Assembly (NCBI GenBank): GCA_021818955.1
Contig: JAKASR010000001.1
Location: 124,001-188,000 of the forward strand
Direction: 5' to 3'
DNA from: Acidobacteriota bacterium
Lineage (GTDB): Bacteria > Acidobacteriota > Terriglobia > Terriglobales > SCQP01
Length of the DNA: 64,000 nt
The notes beneath the pieces were generated by a model, which saw only the letters and a list, made by a program, of their open reading frames with translations, was not told the origin of the DNA and did no database searches. A program made the translations under genes and the position numbers. Below are positions 9,276 to 17,680 of this stretch, one piece after another (position 1 is the stretch's first letter; each line of letters begins with the position of its first letter).

Positions 9276-9716
9276 TTAATTCGGCTTGCCCGGGCGGGAA
9301 GTGGTAAAGCGGCTGGGATCGATTTTCTTTCGCTTGGCGTACCCTTCATCGGGACCATGCCAATGTTCGATGGCCGGCTCGCCCAGTTTCCAGCAAAGCA
9401 GGATGGAGCGGCCATTGAGCAAGCAGGGAAAATCCAACAGTCCCATATCCAGATCTTTCACCTGAGCGCCGGTGGCTTCGATTTCGGTCACCACGGCTTC
9501 CAATTTATGGCCGGCGGCGTCTTTGTTGGCGCGCAGGGTAGCATGGCGCAGCGGGTCGAGCTGAATGCCGCCCAGCATGATGATGCGGGTCAATGTCTGC
9601 TGCATCTCCTGCTCGATCTCCTCCAGCCGCCGGCGCGCTTCGATAGCCTGGCGCAGCAGGCGTTCCAGCTCGGGCAGCAGGCGCTGGGCTTCGCTCAAGC
9701 TGAAGTTTTTAGTCAT
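9276..9716 (-). CDS. DUF2203 family protein
   Basis: 146 residues, start chosen at MTKNFSLSEAQRLLPELERL, which matches the usual beginning of DUF2203 (an xxFsxxEAxxLLPxL pattern). A helical first half with a coiled-coil segment (about residues 20-45) is followed by G-x-QVKDLDMGLLDFPCLLNG and a C-terminal CWKLGEPAIEHWHG-x-DEG motif, the family signature. Function unknown. Co-directional between moaA and dtd: 53 bp after the moaA stop and 1 bp before the dtd start. Confidence 0.85.
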   Translation of the reverse strand: MTKNFSLSEAQRLLPELERLLRQAIEARRRLEEIEQEMQQTLTRIIMLGGIQLDPLRHATLRANKDAAGHKLEAVVTEIEATGAQVKDLDMGLLDFPCLLNGRSILLCWKLGEPAIEHWHGPDEGYAKRKKIDPSRFTTSRPGKPN

Positions 9717-9769
9717 GCCGGTTCCACTGTGACGCAGAAGTTGCGGTCGCGCAAGGGCCAAAACCCGCC

Positions 9770-10807
9770 TCAACCGCCAATGTGCACCATCGTACGCGAA
9801 GGGCGCTGAAAGCCCGGCTCGCCGATATGATGGCGCTCTTCCTTATGCGCCACGGCGCGGCGGACGAGCGCCTCCAGTTCCTCCCCGCCGGCGCGCAGCG
9901 CCGCCGCCAACGGCCACTCGCGCAGCGAAAACAGGCAGGTGCGCAGCTTGCCATCGGCGGTCAGGCGGATGCGGCTGCAGTGGCCGCAGAAGGGCTGGGT
10001 GACGGGGGCGATGATGCCAATTTCGCCCGGAGACCCGTCGGCAAAGCGAAAGCGGCGGGCGGTTTCGCCGCCTTCGACGGGCAGCGATTCCAGCCGGTAA
10101 CGCGCCTGGAGCCGCTCCAGAATTTCGCGCATGGTGACGACGATTTCCGGCGTCCACAGCCGGCCTTCTTCCAGCGGCATGAATTCGATGAAGCGCACCA
10201 CCACCCGCTGGCGCCGGGCGAATTCGGCAAAGGCTTCAATCTCATCGTCGTTGAAGCCGCGCAGCAGCACGGCATTAATTTTGACCGGCTCGAGTCCGGC
10301 GGTCTGGGCGGCGGCGATGCCATCGCGCACCCGCTCCCAGGCGCCGGGCACGCGGGCGATGCGGGCGAATTTTTCCGGCTGCACGCTATCCAGGCTGACG
10401 GTGATACGTTGCAGGCCGGCGCGACGCAATTCGGCAGCCTGAGCCGCGAGCAGGTGGCCGTTCGTCGTCAGCGCCAAATCTTCAAAGCCGAGCGGGGCGA
10501 GCGAAGCGATGAACTCGATTAAGCCGCGGCGCAACAGCGGCTCGCCGCCGGTGAAACGCAATTTGCGGATGCCCAGACGGCGCAGCACCAGCAGTACCTG
10601 CCGCCAATCGTCCCAGGAAAGTTCCCGGCCGGCTTGGCCCGCTTCCTCGCCTCCTTCGCGGCAGTACACGCAGCGGTAGTTGCAGCGGTCGGTGATGGAA
10701 ATGCGCGTGTCGGTAATGATGCGTCCGAAGCGGTCGCGCAACGGCCCTGGCGCGGCGGAAAAGCCGGAAGCGGGAGGTCGAGCGGCAGTGGCCGAGGGTA
10801 CAGGCAT
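9770..10807 (-). CDS. moaA: GTP 3',8-cyclase (molybdenum cofactor biosynthesis)
   Basis: 345 residues. The radical-SAM cluster motif C-x3-C-x2-C is at C42/C46/C49 (CNYRCVYC). The second 4Fe-4S site is supplied by the C-terminal FCGHCSRIRLTADGKLRTCLF block. KLRFTGGEPLLR and TTNG further identify MoaA. Catalyses the first step of molybdopterin synthesis, GTP to 3',8-cyclo-7,8-dihydro-GTP. No other moa gene is in the window. The C-terminus ends with GG, as expected for MoaA. First gene of a moaA-DUF2203-dtd run. Confidence 0.95.
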   Translation of the reverse strand: MPVPSATAARPPASGFSAAPGPLRDRFGRIITDTRISITDRCNYRCVYCREGGEEAGQAGRELSWDDWRQVLLVLRRLGIRKLRFTGGEPLLRRGLIEFIASLAPLGFEDLALTTNGHLLAAQAAELRRAGLQRITVSLDSVQPEKFARIARVPGAWERVRDGIAAAQTAGLEPVKINAVLLRGFNDDEIEAFAEFARRQRVVVRFIEFMPLEEGRLWTPEIVVTMREILERLQARYRLESLPVEGGETARRFRFADGSPGEIGIIAPVTQPFCGHCSRIRLTADGKLRTCLFSLREWPLAAALRAGGEELEALVRRAVAHKEERHHIGEPGFQRPSRTMVHIGG

Positions 10808-10910
10808 GAAGGCGATGTTATGATGAGCGACGTTAGCTTAGTCTAGCGCAGAGGGGAGTTCCAAGGCGGAGGCGAACACTTCCCCCGGCGCGCGCCCGAA
10901 AATCAAGCTC

Positions 10911-11105
10911 ATGTTGCCGCCCACCTGGTTTACCGCTTTGCTTTTCGCGCTGGCGGCGGTCTTGCTGCTGGCCGGAATGGTTTGCGGCATGCAATGGCTG
11001 CTGGCGCGGATCTATCATGAACCCCTGCGGGGGCATGAACCCCTGCGGGGGCATGAACCCCTGCGCGCGGAAGATGCGGGGAAGCGCCAAACCGGTCCGC
11101 GGTAA
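10911..11105 (+). CDS. Small single-span membrane protein with C-terminal tandem repeat
   Basis: 64 residues: a hydrophobic helix at about residues 6-32 followed by a basic tail. The tail contains three copies of a six-residue unit (HEPLRG, HEPLRG, HEPLRA), encoded by the 18-bp tandem repeat at 11016-11069. Start is the ATG at 10911. No family recognised. It sits alone between divergent moaA and convergent tldD. It could be spurious, but the well-formed membrane helix immediately after the start argues for a real gene. Confidence 0.45.
   Translation: MLPPTWFTALLFALAAVLLLAGMVCGMQWLLARIYHEPLRGHEPLRGHEPLRAEDAGKRQTGPR
11016..11069. repeat. 18-bp tandem repeat, three units
   Basis: Three head-to-tail copies of CATGAACCCCTGCGGGGG (11016-11033, 11034-11051, and 11052-11069 with changes in the last four bases). 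Each complete unit can form a small hairpin (CCCC-TGC-GGGG). The length is a multiple of three, so copy-number change keeps the small ORF in frame. Confidence 0.9.
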
Positions 11106-11123
11106 GCGATCCCGGCGCCCGCC

Positions 11124-12563
11124 TTAGGATTCCGTGCCGCCCACGGTGAGCCGATCGATTTTAATCGTGGGCAGGCCGACACCGACCGGCACACTTTGCC
11201 CGTCTTTACCGCAGGTGCCGATGCCCAGATCGAGCTGCAGGTCATGACCGACGCGGGAAACGTGAGTCAGCACCTCGGGGCCGCTGCCGATCAGGGTGGC
11301 GCCGCGGAGCGGGGCGGTAATTTTGCCGTCTTCGATTAAATAGCTTTCCGAGGCGGAAAAGACAAACTTACCGCTGGTGATATCCACCTGGCCGCCGCCG
11401 AAGTTCGCGGCATAAATGCCGTGCCGGACGCTACGCAGGATTTCCCCGGGGTCGTCTTCCCCGGCCAGCATGTAAGTGTTGGTCATGCGCGGCATGGGCA
11501 TATGGGCGTAGCTTTCGCGGCGTCCATTGCCGGTGCGGGCCGCGCCCAGCAGGCGGGAGTTGAGCCGGTCTTGCAGGTAGGCGCGGAGAATGCCTTTCTC
11601 GATCAGCACCGTCTGTTCGGAAGGCTCGCCCTCATCGTCGAGGTTGATGGAGCCGCGGCGGCCGGGCAGGGTGCCGTCATCCACCACGGTGCAATGCTCG
11701 CTGGCAACGCGCTGGCCCAGCCTTCCGGTAAAGGCGGAAGTGCGCTTGCGGATGAAGTCGGCTTCAAGTCCATGGCCGACCGCCTCGTGCAACAGGATGC
11801 CGGGCCAGCCGGGGCCCAGCACCACCTCCATCTCGCCCGCCGGACAGGGCCGGGCGGAGAGTTGGCGGATGGCTTCTTCCGCGGCATGGCGGGCCAGGGC
11901 TTCGGGCGATTTCTCTGCGGCAAACTGCTCCAGGCCGGCGCGGCCGCCGCCGCCGGCGCTGCCGCGCTCGCTGCGTCCATTCTCGCCGGCCAGGCAAAAA
12001 ATATGCAGCCTGGCCAGCGGCTGCGTATCGGCGGCGAGCGTGCCGTCGCTGGAGGCGATCAGGATCTGCTTGAGCTCGTCAGCGAAGCTGACGCGCACCT
12101 GCCGGATGCGGGGATCATAGGCGCGGGCGGCGGCGTCGGCGCGCTGCACCAGTTCCAGCCGCAATTGCAGGTCGGGCGTGGCCGGCGCCGCCAGGGGGTA
12201 TAGATTGGGGCGCGGCGGCGCAAGCTGGCGCAAGCCAACAATGTGCGTTCGCGCCGGGCCGCTGGCAATATGCGCGGCGGTGCGCGCGGCGCGCAACAGC
12301 TTTTCGGGAGTGAACTCGTCGCTATAGGCGTAGCCGGTGCGCTCGCCGGCGAGCACCCGGACCCCCATGCCGGCGGAAATGCCCTGGCTGGCGCTCTTGA
12401 TCAGACTTTCATCCAGCAGCAACGAGCTGCCGGTCTGGTGTTCGAAATAAAGATCGGCATAATCGCCGCCGCGTTCGAGCGCCGCCGCCAGGTAGCGCCC
12501 GATATCGGCCGCGGTGACGCCAAAGTGCCGCTGAAAATATTGCAATGTCGCCGGCTCGGGCAT
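11124..12563 (-). CDS. tldD: Metalloprotease TldD
   Basis: 479 residues, the family's usual length. The zinc motif H-E-x-x-x-H is at H259-E260-H264 (LLHEAVGHGLEADF), followed by the RKRTSAFTGRLG segment typical of TldD. With TldE it forms a heterodimeric protease that degrades small unfolded or modified peptides (microcin B17 maturation, CcdA turnover in E. coli). The start ATG has a GAGAGGA ribosome-binding site. It diverges from tldE across a 164-bp region that must hold both promoters; more often the two genes are co-directional. Confidence 0.95.
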   Translation of the reverse strand: MPEPATLQYFQRHFGVTAADIGRYLAAALERGGDYADLYFEHQTGSSLLLDESLIKSASQGISAGMGVRVLAGERTGYAYSDEFTPEKLLRAARTAAHIASGPARTHIVGLRQLAPPRPNLYPLAAPATPDLQLRLELVQRADAAARAYDPRIRQVRVSFADELKQILIASSDGTLAADTQPLARLHIFCLAGENGRSERGSAGGGGRAGLEQFAAEKSPEALARHAAEEAIRQLSARPCPAGEMEVVLGPGWPGILLHEAVGHGLEADFIRKRTSAFTGRLGQRVASEHCTVVDDGTLPGRRGSINLDDEGEPSEQTVLIEKGILRAYLQDRLNSRLLGAARTGNGRRESYAHMPMPRMTNTYMLAGEDDPGEILRSVRHGIYAANFGGGQVDITSGKFVFSASESYLIEDGKITAPLRGATLIGSGPEVLTHVSRVGHDLQLDLGIGTCGKDGQSVPVGVGLPTIKIDRLTVGGTES

Positions 12564-12727
12564 AGGAATCCTCTCAACTTTTTATTGTGCGACAAAAACA
12601 GACTGGAAGCCGCAAGATGCGGCCGCAGCCGGGGACGCGCGTCCCGAAGGAGCCACCGCGACAAGGAGTTGCCGGGTAAGCTGGATATATCCATGATGAA
12701 AACAGGGGAACAGAGGAAGGGGATCCC

Positions 12728-14089
12728 ATGAGCCGGGAATTAGAAGAATTGGCCATGCGGGTCGTGGAAGAAGCGCGCCGGCAGGGGGCGCAAGAGGCCG
12801 AGTGCGTCATTCAGTACGGGCGCGAGTTTTCCGCCACCGTCCGCATGGGAGAGATTGAGGCTTTGAAAGAAGCCGATAGCCGTAACCTGGGCGTGCGGGT
12901 GTTTCTTGGCCGGCGCGCAGCCAGCGCCTATAGCAATGACTTGGGTTGGCCGGCGCTGGAGGCAACCGTGAGCGCCGCGCTGGCCATGGCGCGCGCGGCC
13001 TCGGAAGATCCGCATGCCGGGCTGCCGGAACAGGAAGAACAAGGCGATTTGAACACGGCGCTGAAGGATGGTTTGCGGATTTATTTTCCCGGCACCGCGC
13101 AACTGGAGCCGGAGGCGGGCATCGAGCTGGCGCGCGCCTGCGAGCGTGCCGCGCTGGAAACCGACGATCGCATCCGCAATTCCGAGGGCGCCAGCTTCGA
13201 GGCCGGCGAGAGCCATCGCATTCTGGCCAACTCGCGAAATTTTCTCGGCGACTGGTCGCAATCGGTTTGCTCGCTCAGCGCCGCGCCCATCGCCGAGCAG
13301 GACGGCTGCATGCAGCGCGACTTCTGGTATACCCTGTCGCATCAGCGCGCTGGCTTAGAGCCGGCCGAGATGGTGGGCCACACCGCCGCGCAACGAGCCC
13401 TGCGCCGGCTGGGCGCGCGCAAGCCCGCGACCGCGCGCGTGCCGGTCCTGTTCGATCCGCTCACCGCGCGTTCGCTCCTGGAGCATATCTTTCAGGCAGC
13501 CCAGGGTGACGCCATTTATCGCGGCGCCAGTTTCCTGGCGGGCAAGCTGGGCGAGAAAATCGCCGCCCCCGAGATTACGCTGGTCGATGATGCGCGGCTC
13601 CCATGCGGTTACGGCAGCCGCCCTTTCGATGCCGAAGGCGTGGCCAGCCGGCGCACGATCGTGATCGAAAACGGCATTTTGCGCCGCTACCTGCACAACT
13701 GCTACAGCGCCCGCAAGCTGGGGCAGACGACCACCGGCAATGCCGCGCGCGGGCTGGCGGGCACGCCCGGCATCGCGCCCAGCAATTTGTTTCTGCTGCC
13801 GGGCAAGCGTACGCCGGCGGCGATGCTTGCCGATGTCCGGCAGGGGCTGCTGGTGACCGAGTTGATCGGCTTTGGCTATAACCCGGTCACCGGCGATTAC
13901 TCGCGCGGCGCCTGCGGGTTGTGGATTGAAAATGGCGAGCTCGCCTATCCGGTCGAGGAAATCACGATTGCCGGCAACCTGAAAGACATGTTGCAGCAGA
14001 TTGTGGAAATCGGCAGCGATCTCGAATTTCGAGGCGCCATCGCCTCGCCCACGCTGCGGGTCGAGGGCATGACCGTAGCCGGGGGCTGA
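12728..14089 (+). CDS. tldE: TldE/PmbA-family protease partner
   Basis: 453 residues with the TldE/PmbA layout: N-terminal alpha/beta domain (residues 1-200), then the C-terminal domain including VLFDPLTARSLLEHIF where TldD carries HExxxH, so it lacks the zinc motif as TldE does. The motifs RRTIVIENGILRRYLHNCYS and GACGLWIENGELAYPVEEIT are diagnostic. Non-catalytic partner of TldD. The ribosome-binding site AGGAAGGGG precedes ATG. Divergent from tldD; lysA converges on it 26 bp downstream. Confidence 0.93.
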   Translation: MSRELEELAMRVVEEARRQGAQEAECVIQYGREFSATVRMGEIEALKEADSRNLGVRVFLGRRAASAYSNDLGWPALEATVSAALAMARAASEDPHAGLPEQEEQGDLNTALKDGLRIYFPGTAQLEPEAGIELARACERAALETDDRIRNSEGASFEAGESHRILANSRNFLGDWSQSVCSLSAAPIAEQDGCMQRDFWYTLSHQRAGLEPAEMVGHTAAQRALRRLGARKPATARVPVLFDPLTARSLLEHIFQAAQGDAIYRGASFLAGKLGEKIAAPEITLVDDARLPCGYGSRPFDAEGVASRRTIVIENGILRRYLHNCYSARKLGQTTTGNAARGLAGTPGIAPSNLFLLPGKRTPAAMLADVRQGLLVTELIGFGYNPVTGDYSRGACGLWIENGELAYPVEEITIAGNLKDMLQQIVEIGSDLEFRGAIASPTLRVEGMTVAGG

Positions 14090-14115
14090 TTCTTGCCGGC
14101 GTCCGGCTTTCCGAT

Positions 14116-15411
14116 TTAAGCCGACCTGACCTGCCGTTCCAGCCGCAATAAATCGTCAATGGTTTCGCGCCGCCGGATCAGGCGCGCGCGGCCGCCCGCG
14201 ACCAGCACCTCGGCCGGGCGGGGGCGGGCATTGTAATTGGAGGCGAGCACATAACCGTAGGCGCCGGCGTCGAGGATGGCCAGCAGTTCGCCCGGCGCGA
14301 CCGGCGGCAGGCGGCGGTCGCGGGCGAAAAAGTCGGCGGTTTCGCACACCGGTCCGACCACGTCCACCGGCCGGGCGCGCGCGCCCGGCTTTGGCCGGCG
14401 CGCCGGCAAGATCCGGTGATAGGCGTCGTAGAGCACCGGGCGGATGAGATCGTTGTGGCCGGCATCGACGATCAGGAATTCGCGGCCGCCATTGCGCTTG
14501 CGGTAGAGGGCGCGGGTGAGCAGCACGCCGGCGGGGGCCAGCAGGCGGCGTCCAGGCTCGAGCAGCAGGGTGAAGCCGGCGCCGGCGAGACGGCGGCGAA
14601 GCGGCGTCAGGTAAGCGGCAATCGAAGGGGCGCGTTCGCCCTCGCGGTAGGCGATGCCCAGGCCGCCGCCAATATCGAGCCAGCGCGGGCGCGCCGGCAG
14701 CTTGTCCACAATTTTCAGAATGCGATCGAGGGCGGCGCCAAACGGTTCGGGATCGAGAATTTGCGAGCCGATGTGGAAGCTGATGCCGGCGGCCTCGAGC
14801 CAGGAAAAGCCGGCGGCGCGGCGATAAAGCGCCACGGCGGCGGCAGTTTCCAGGCCGAATTTGTGCCGGCGCAGCCCGGTCGAAATATGGGGGTGGGTCG
14901 CGGCGGCGATATTGGGATTCACGCGCAGGCCAAAGCGCGCCCGGCGGCGGGCGGCGGCGGCGCGGGCGGCAAGCAGCTCCAACTCGCCTTCCGATTCCAC
15001 ATTGAAGAGCAGGATGCCCGCGGCCAGGGCAGCATCCATTTCGGCGGCCGTTTTGCCGACGCCGGAAAAGACCACCTTGCCGGGGTCGCCGCCGGCGCGC
15101 CGCACGCGCTGCAGTTCGCCGCCGGAAACGATATCGAAGCCCGAGCCCAGCCGCGCCAAGCGCTGCAGCAGCGCCAGGTTGCCATTGGCCTTGACCGCGG
15201 CGCAGATCAGGTGCGGCTGGCCGGCGAGCGCGGCTTCATAGGCACCGTAAGCGGCGGCAATGGCCTCCCAGCGATAGACGTACAAGGGCGTGCCGAAGCG
15301 GCGCGCCAGCGTTTCCAAGGCGATGGGGCCGGCGTAGAGGCTGCCGCGGCGGTAGGCAAAGGCCGGGATTTCTTCCGGTTTCTTCTTCTGGGGCAAAGGC
15401 TCGTACTCCAA
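14116..15411 (-). CDS. lysA: Diaminopimelate decarboxylase
   Basis: 431 residues, fold-type III PLP enzyme. The PLP lysine is K74 (CAAVKANGN); the phosphate-binding IGGGLGIAY and the catalytic Cys loop GPVCETADFF are present. Converts meso-2,6-diaminopimelate to L-lysine, the last step of lysine synthesis. The open frame begins at a TTG (15409-15411) with MEYEPLPQKK; family members often start near here, but an alternative start within the next 20 codons cannot be ruled out. The coding strand is exceptionally GC-rich. No other lysine gene is adjacent. Confidence 0.93.
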   Translation of the reverse strand: MEYEPLPQKKKPEEIPAFAYRRGSLYAGPIALETLARRFGTPLYVYRWEAIAAAYGAYEAALAGQPHLICAAVKANGNLALLQRLARLGSGFDIVSGGELQRVRRAGGDPGKVVFSGVGKTAAEMDAALAAGILLFNVESEGELELLAARAAAARRRARFGLRVNPNIAAATHPHISTGLRRHKFGLETAAAVALYRRAAGFSWLEAAGISFHIGSQILDPEPFGAALDRILKIVDKLPARPRWLDIGGGLGIAYREGERAPSIAAYLTPLRRRLAGAGFTLLLEPGRRLLAPAGVLLTRALYRKRNGGREFLIVDAGHNDLIRPVLYDAYHRILPARRPKPGARARPVDVVGPVCETADFFARDRRLPPVAPGELLAILDAGAYGYVLASNYNARPRPAEVLVAGGRARLIRRRETIDDLLRLERQVRSA

Positions 15412-15509
15412 GTGAATTCCGATACTGACACAGAACCGGCAATTCGCGGAAGGACCACGCAGGGATGCTTGATTGGCGGCAGTTATTCGCTGAGGAGAGT
15501 AGTCATGGA

Positions 15510-16091
15510 CTAGAGCTGCCGCGGCGTTGGATTCGTATGAAGGGGCGAAGGTGGTTTTGGCCCCGATGACCGATAAATCATGCGGTAAGGCGATGGATGA
15601 ATGATGAGATGAAAGCCAGCGAGAAAGAGCCCAACCAGCGCTCCGCCAGCGGCTCCAAGGAAGCTATCGATTACCCACCCTGAGCCATTCCTGGTAGATT
15701 TCTTGGCTTTATCCACGATAATGGCGGCAACGCCGCCGATGAGCGCGCCCAGACCCATCCATTTCCCTTGGTTGAGCGGTTGATACGATCGTATCCGGTC
15801 AATCCGCCGGATCTGTTGGCGTGAAAATACTTGCCGACCGTGTGGTCCATAGCCGGAGTTGATCACAATCGCAGATGTCGAAACCTTCCATAAAGTTCCC
15901 TCTACAGTTTGACCGTTAAAGAGTAAAAGGCGGAGTCTCGATAGCGGCTGCAAAGCTTCTACGCGAATCCATCCGTTGCCGCGCGCCACCGCCGTTATAC
16001 AAAGCCAGATCGGCAAAAGACCCAGGATGATTTTTTTGCATTGAGCCTGGCTGGGCCTAGCGAAGGATTCATAGCGCACGAGCTTGCGCAT
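15510..16091 (-). CDS. Hypothetical secreted/membrane protein with glycine-zipper segments
   Basis: 193 residues, no family recognised. A hydrophobic segment at residues 20-36 could be a signal anchor. A small beta domain follows (RLRLLLFNGQTVEGTLWKVS), reminiscent of SH3/LSm-like modules. Two Gly/Ala-rich hydrophobic segments (GLGALIGGVAAIIV and FLGAAGGALVGLFLAGF) resemble glycine-zipper membrane hairpins. The tail is Pro-rich. Base composition is visibly lower in GC than the flanking lysA and deoC, so recent acquisition is possible. Divergent from deoC with 17 bp between the starts. Confidence 0.6.
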   Translation of the reverse strand: MRKLVRYESFARPSQAQCKKIILGLLPIWLCITAVARGNGWIRVEALQPLSRLRLLLFNGQTVEGTLWKVSTSAIVINSGYGPHGRQVFSRQQIRRIDRIRSYQPLNQGKWMGLGALIGGVAAIIVDKAKKSTRNGSGWVIDSFLGAAGGALVGLFLAGFHLIIHPSPYRMIYRSSGPKPPSPLHTNPTPRQL

Positions 16092-16108
16092 GATCGTACA
16101 ATACCACC

Positions 16109-17005
16109 ATGCAAGCGGCGGAATACGACGAGCTGGTGGGCCAGATCACCGAGGCGATCTGGCAGCGGGTGCGCGCGCCGTTGCCGGCGGGGGGGGGAGC
16201 ATGCGCTGCCTGCGGGGGGGCGTGCCGGGGGAGCTGCGGCCGCGGGCTAATCGATTCCGGCGCCTGCCGGCTATCGGTCTGCCCTCCGGCGCCGCGCCTG
16301 GAAGACGGCATTGCCGCCTTCATTGACCACACCCTGCTCAAGCCGGAAGCCACCCGCGAGCAGATCGAGCAGGTTTGCGCGGAAGCGCGCGAATACGGTT
16401 TCGCCAGCGTCTGCGTGAATCCCTGCTGGCTGGCGGTGGTGACGCATGAGCTGCGCGGCACGCCGGTGCTGGCCTGCGCGGTGGTCGGCTTTCCCCTGGG
16501 CGCGACCACGGCCTCGGCCAAGCGCGCCGAGGCGGCGGAAGCGTTGAAGCTGGGCGCCGACGAGCTGGACATGGTCATGAACATCGGCGCGCTGAAAAGC
16601 GGCATGGACGCCGAAGTCGAAGCCGACATTCGCGGGGTGGTGGAGCTGGCGCACTCGAGTTGCGCCCGGGTGAAGGTGATTCTCGAAACCGCGCTGCTGG
16701 CGGAGGAGGAGAAGGTTCGCGCCTGCCGACTGGCGCAGCGCGCGGGCGCGGATTTCGTCAAAACTTCGACCGGCTTCGGGCCGGGCGGCGCCACTCCCGC
16801 GGACGTGGCGCTGATGCGCGCGACCGTGGGCGACTGCATGGGGGTCAAGGCCGCCGGCGGGGTGCGCACCTATGAGGATTTGCTCAAAATGGTGGGCGCC
16901 GGCGCCAGCCGGGTGGGGGCCAGCGCCAGCGTGAAAATCCTGGCCGGGCAGAGCGCTCCGGCGTCCCCGGGGGCGGCCGCGCCGGCGAAGGCCAGCGGCT
17001 ATTAA
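16109..17005 (+). CDS. deoC: Deoxyribose-phosphate aldolase with N-terminal targeting-like, Cys-rich extension
   Basis: 298 residues, about 65 longer than ordinary DeoC. The core begins near residue 66 ([11 protein letters not shown]). Catalytic residues are intact: Schiff-base K218 (FVKTSTGFG), K247 (GVKAAGGVR) and D154 (ELDMVMNIG). The enzyme cleaves 2-deoxyribose 5-phosphate to acetaldehyde and glyceraldehyde 3-phosphate. The extra N-terminus has an amphipathic helix (residues 5-21, [17 protein letters not shown]) like bacterial-microcompartment encapsulation peptides, then a linker with six cysteines (32, 35, 39, 43, 53, 58), four of them spaced C-x2-C-x3-C-x3-C. Runs of 9 and 7 G encode the linker. 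Followed by hpt and rpiB on the same strand. Confidence 0.93.
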   Translation: MQAAEYDELVGQITEAIWQRVRAPLPAGGGACAACGGACRGSCGRGLIDSGACRLSVCPPAPRLEDGIAAFIDHTLLKPEATREQIEQVCAEAREYGFASVCVNPCWLAVVTHELRGTPVLACAVVGFPLGATTASAKRAEAAEALKLGADELDMVMNIGALKSGMDAEVEADIRGVVELAHSSCARVKVILETALLAEEEKVRACRLAQRAGADFVKTSTGFGPGGATPADVALMRATVGDCMGVKAAGGVRTYEDLLKMVGAGASRVGASASVKILAGQSAPASPGAAAPAKASGY

Positions 17006-17107
17006 CGCGAACGGAACCCCGCGCGCGAAGCGCCGGCGATTTTATTTTCGCTGCGCGCAGGGGCGCGGTTTCCTCCCCGCCCGCGGTTTTGCTATTCTGC
17101 TGCTCTC

Positions 17108-17668
17108 ATGGCCGCACCCGTGACTGTTCCCCCTGCCGCTACCGGATTGGAGATCCTGATCCCGCGCCAGCGTATAGCCGCGCGAATCGAGGAATTGGGC
17201 GCCGCCATTGCCCGCGACTTCGCCGGGCAATCGTTGCTGCTGGTGGGCATTTTGAAAGGGGCGGCGATATTTCTGGCCGATCTGGCGCGCGCCCTGCCGC
17301 TGGATGCCAGTTTCGACTTCATGGCGGTTTCCAGTTACGGGCGCAGCAGCCGCAGCTCGGGCGTGGTGCGCCTGCTCAAAGACTTGAACGAAGATATTGC
17401 CGGGCGCAACGTGTTGCTGGTGGAAGACATTCTCGATACCGGGTTGACGCTGGCCTACCTGCGCGGGCTGCTGGAAGACCGGTCGCCGCAACAGCTAAAG
17501 ATCGTGGCCCTGCTGGATAAAGTGTCGCGCCGCCAATCGCCGATCCGAGCCGATTATGTCGGGTTTGAGATTCCCGACCGTTTCGTGGTCGGCTATGGGC
17601 TGGATTACCAGGAACGCTACCGCAATCTCGCCGACATCCGCATCCTGCCCGATCCGAGCGGAAAGTAA
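17108..17668 (+). CDS. hpt: Hypoxanthine phosphoribosyltransferase
   Basis: 186 residues. The PRPP-binding motif VLLVEDILDTGLTL, the flexible-loop segment SSYGRSS, and LLVGILKGAAIFLADL identify a type I purine phosphoribosyltransferase of the HPRT group; the FVVGYGLDYQERYRNLADI block near the C-terminus is typical of bacterial Hpt. Salvages hypoxanthine and guanine to IMP and GMP. It lies 102 bp after deoC and 12 bp before rpiB, so hpt-rpiB are probably cotranscribed and deoC may join them. All three handle pentose-phosphate or nucleoside-derived metabolites. Confidence 0.93.
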   Translation: MAAPVTVPPAATGLEILIPRQRIAARIEELGAAIARDFAGQSLLLVGILKGAAIFLADLARALPLDASFDFMAVSSYGRSSRSSGVVRLLKDLNEDIAGRNVLLVEDILDTGLTLAYLRGLLEDRSPQQLKIVALLDKVSRRQSPIRADYVGFEIPDRFVVGYGLDYQERYRNLADIRILPDPSGK

Positions 17669-17680
17669 TACCAGGTCAAT

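Noticed and set aside
8825-9415. Longer start for dtd at 9415
   Set aside because: It would overlap DUF2203 by 140 bp and add 47 residues without family match; the ATG at 9274 gives the exact Dtd N-terminus.
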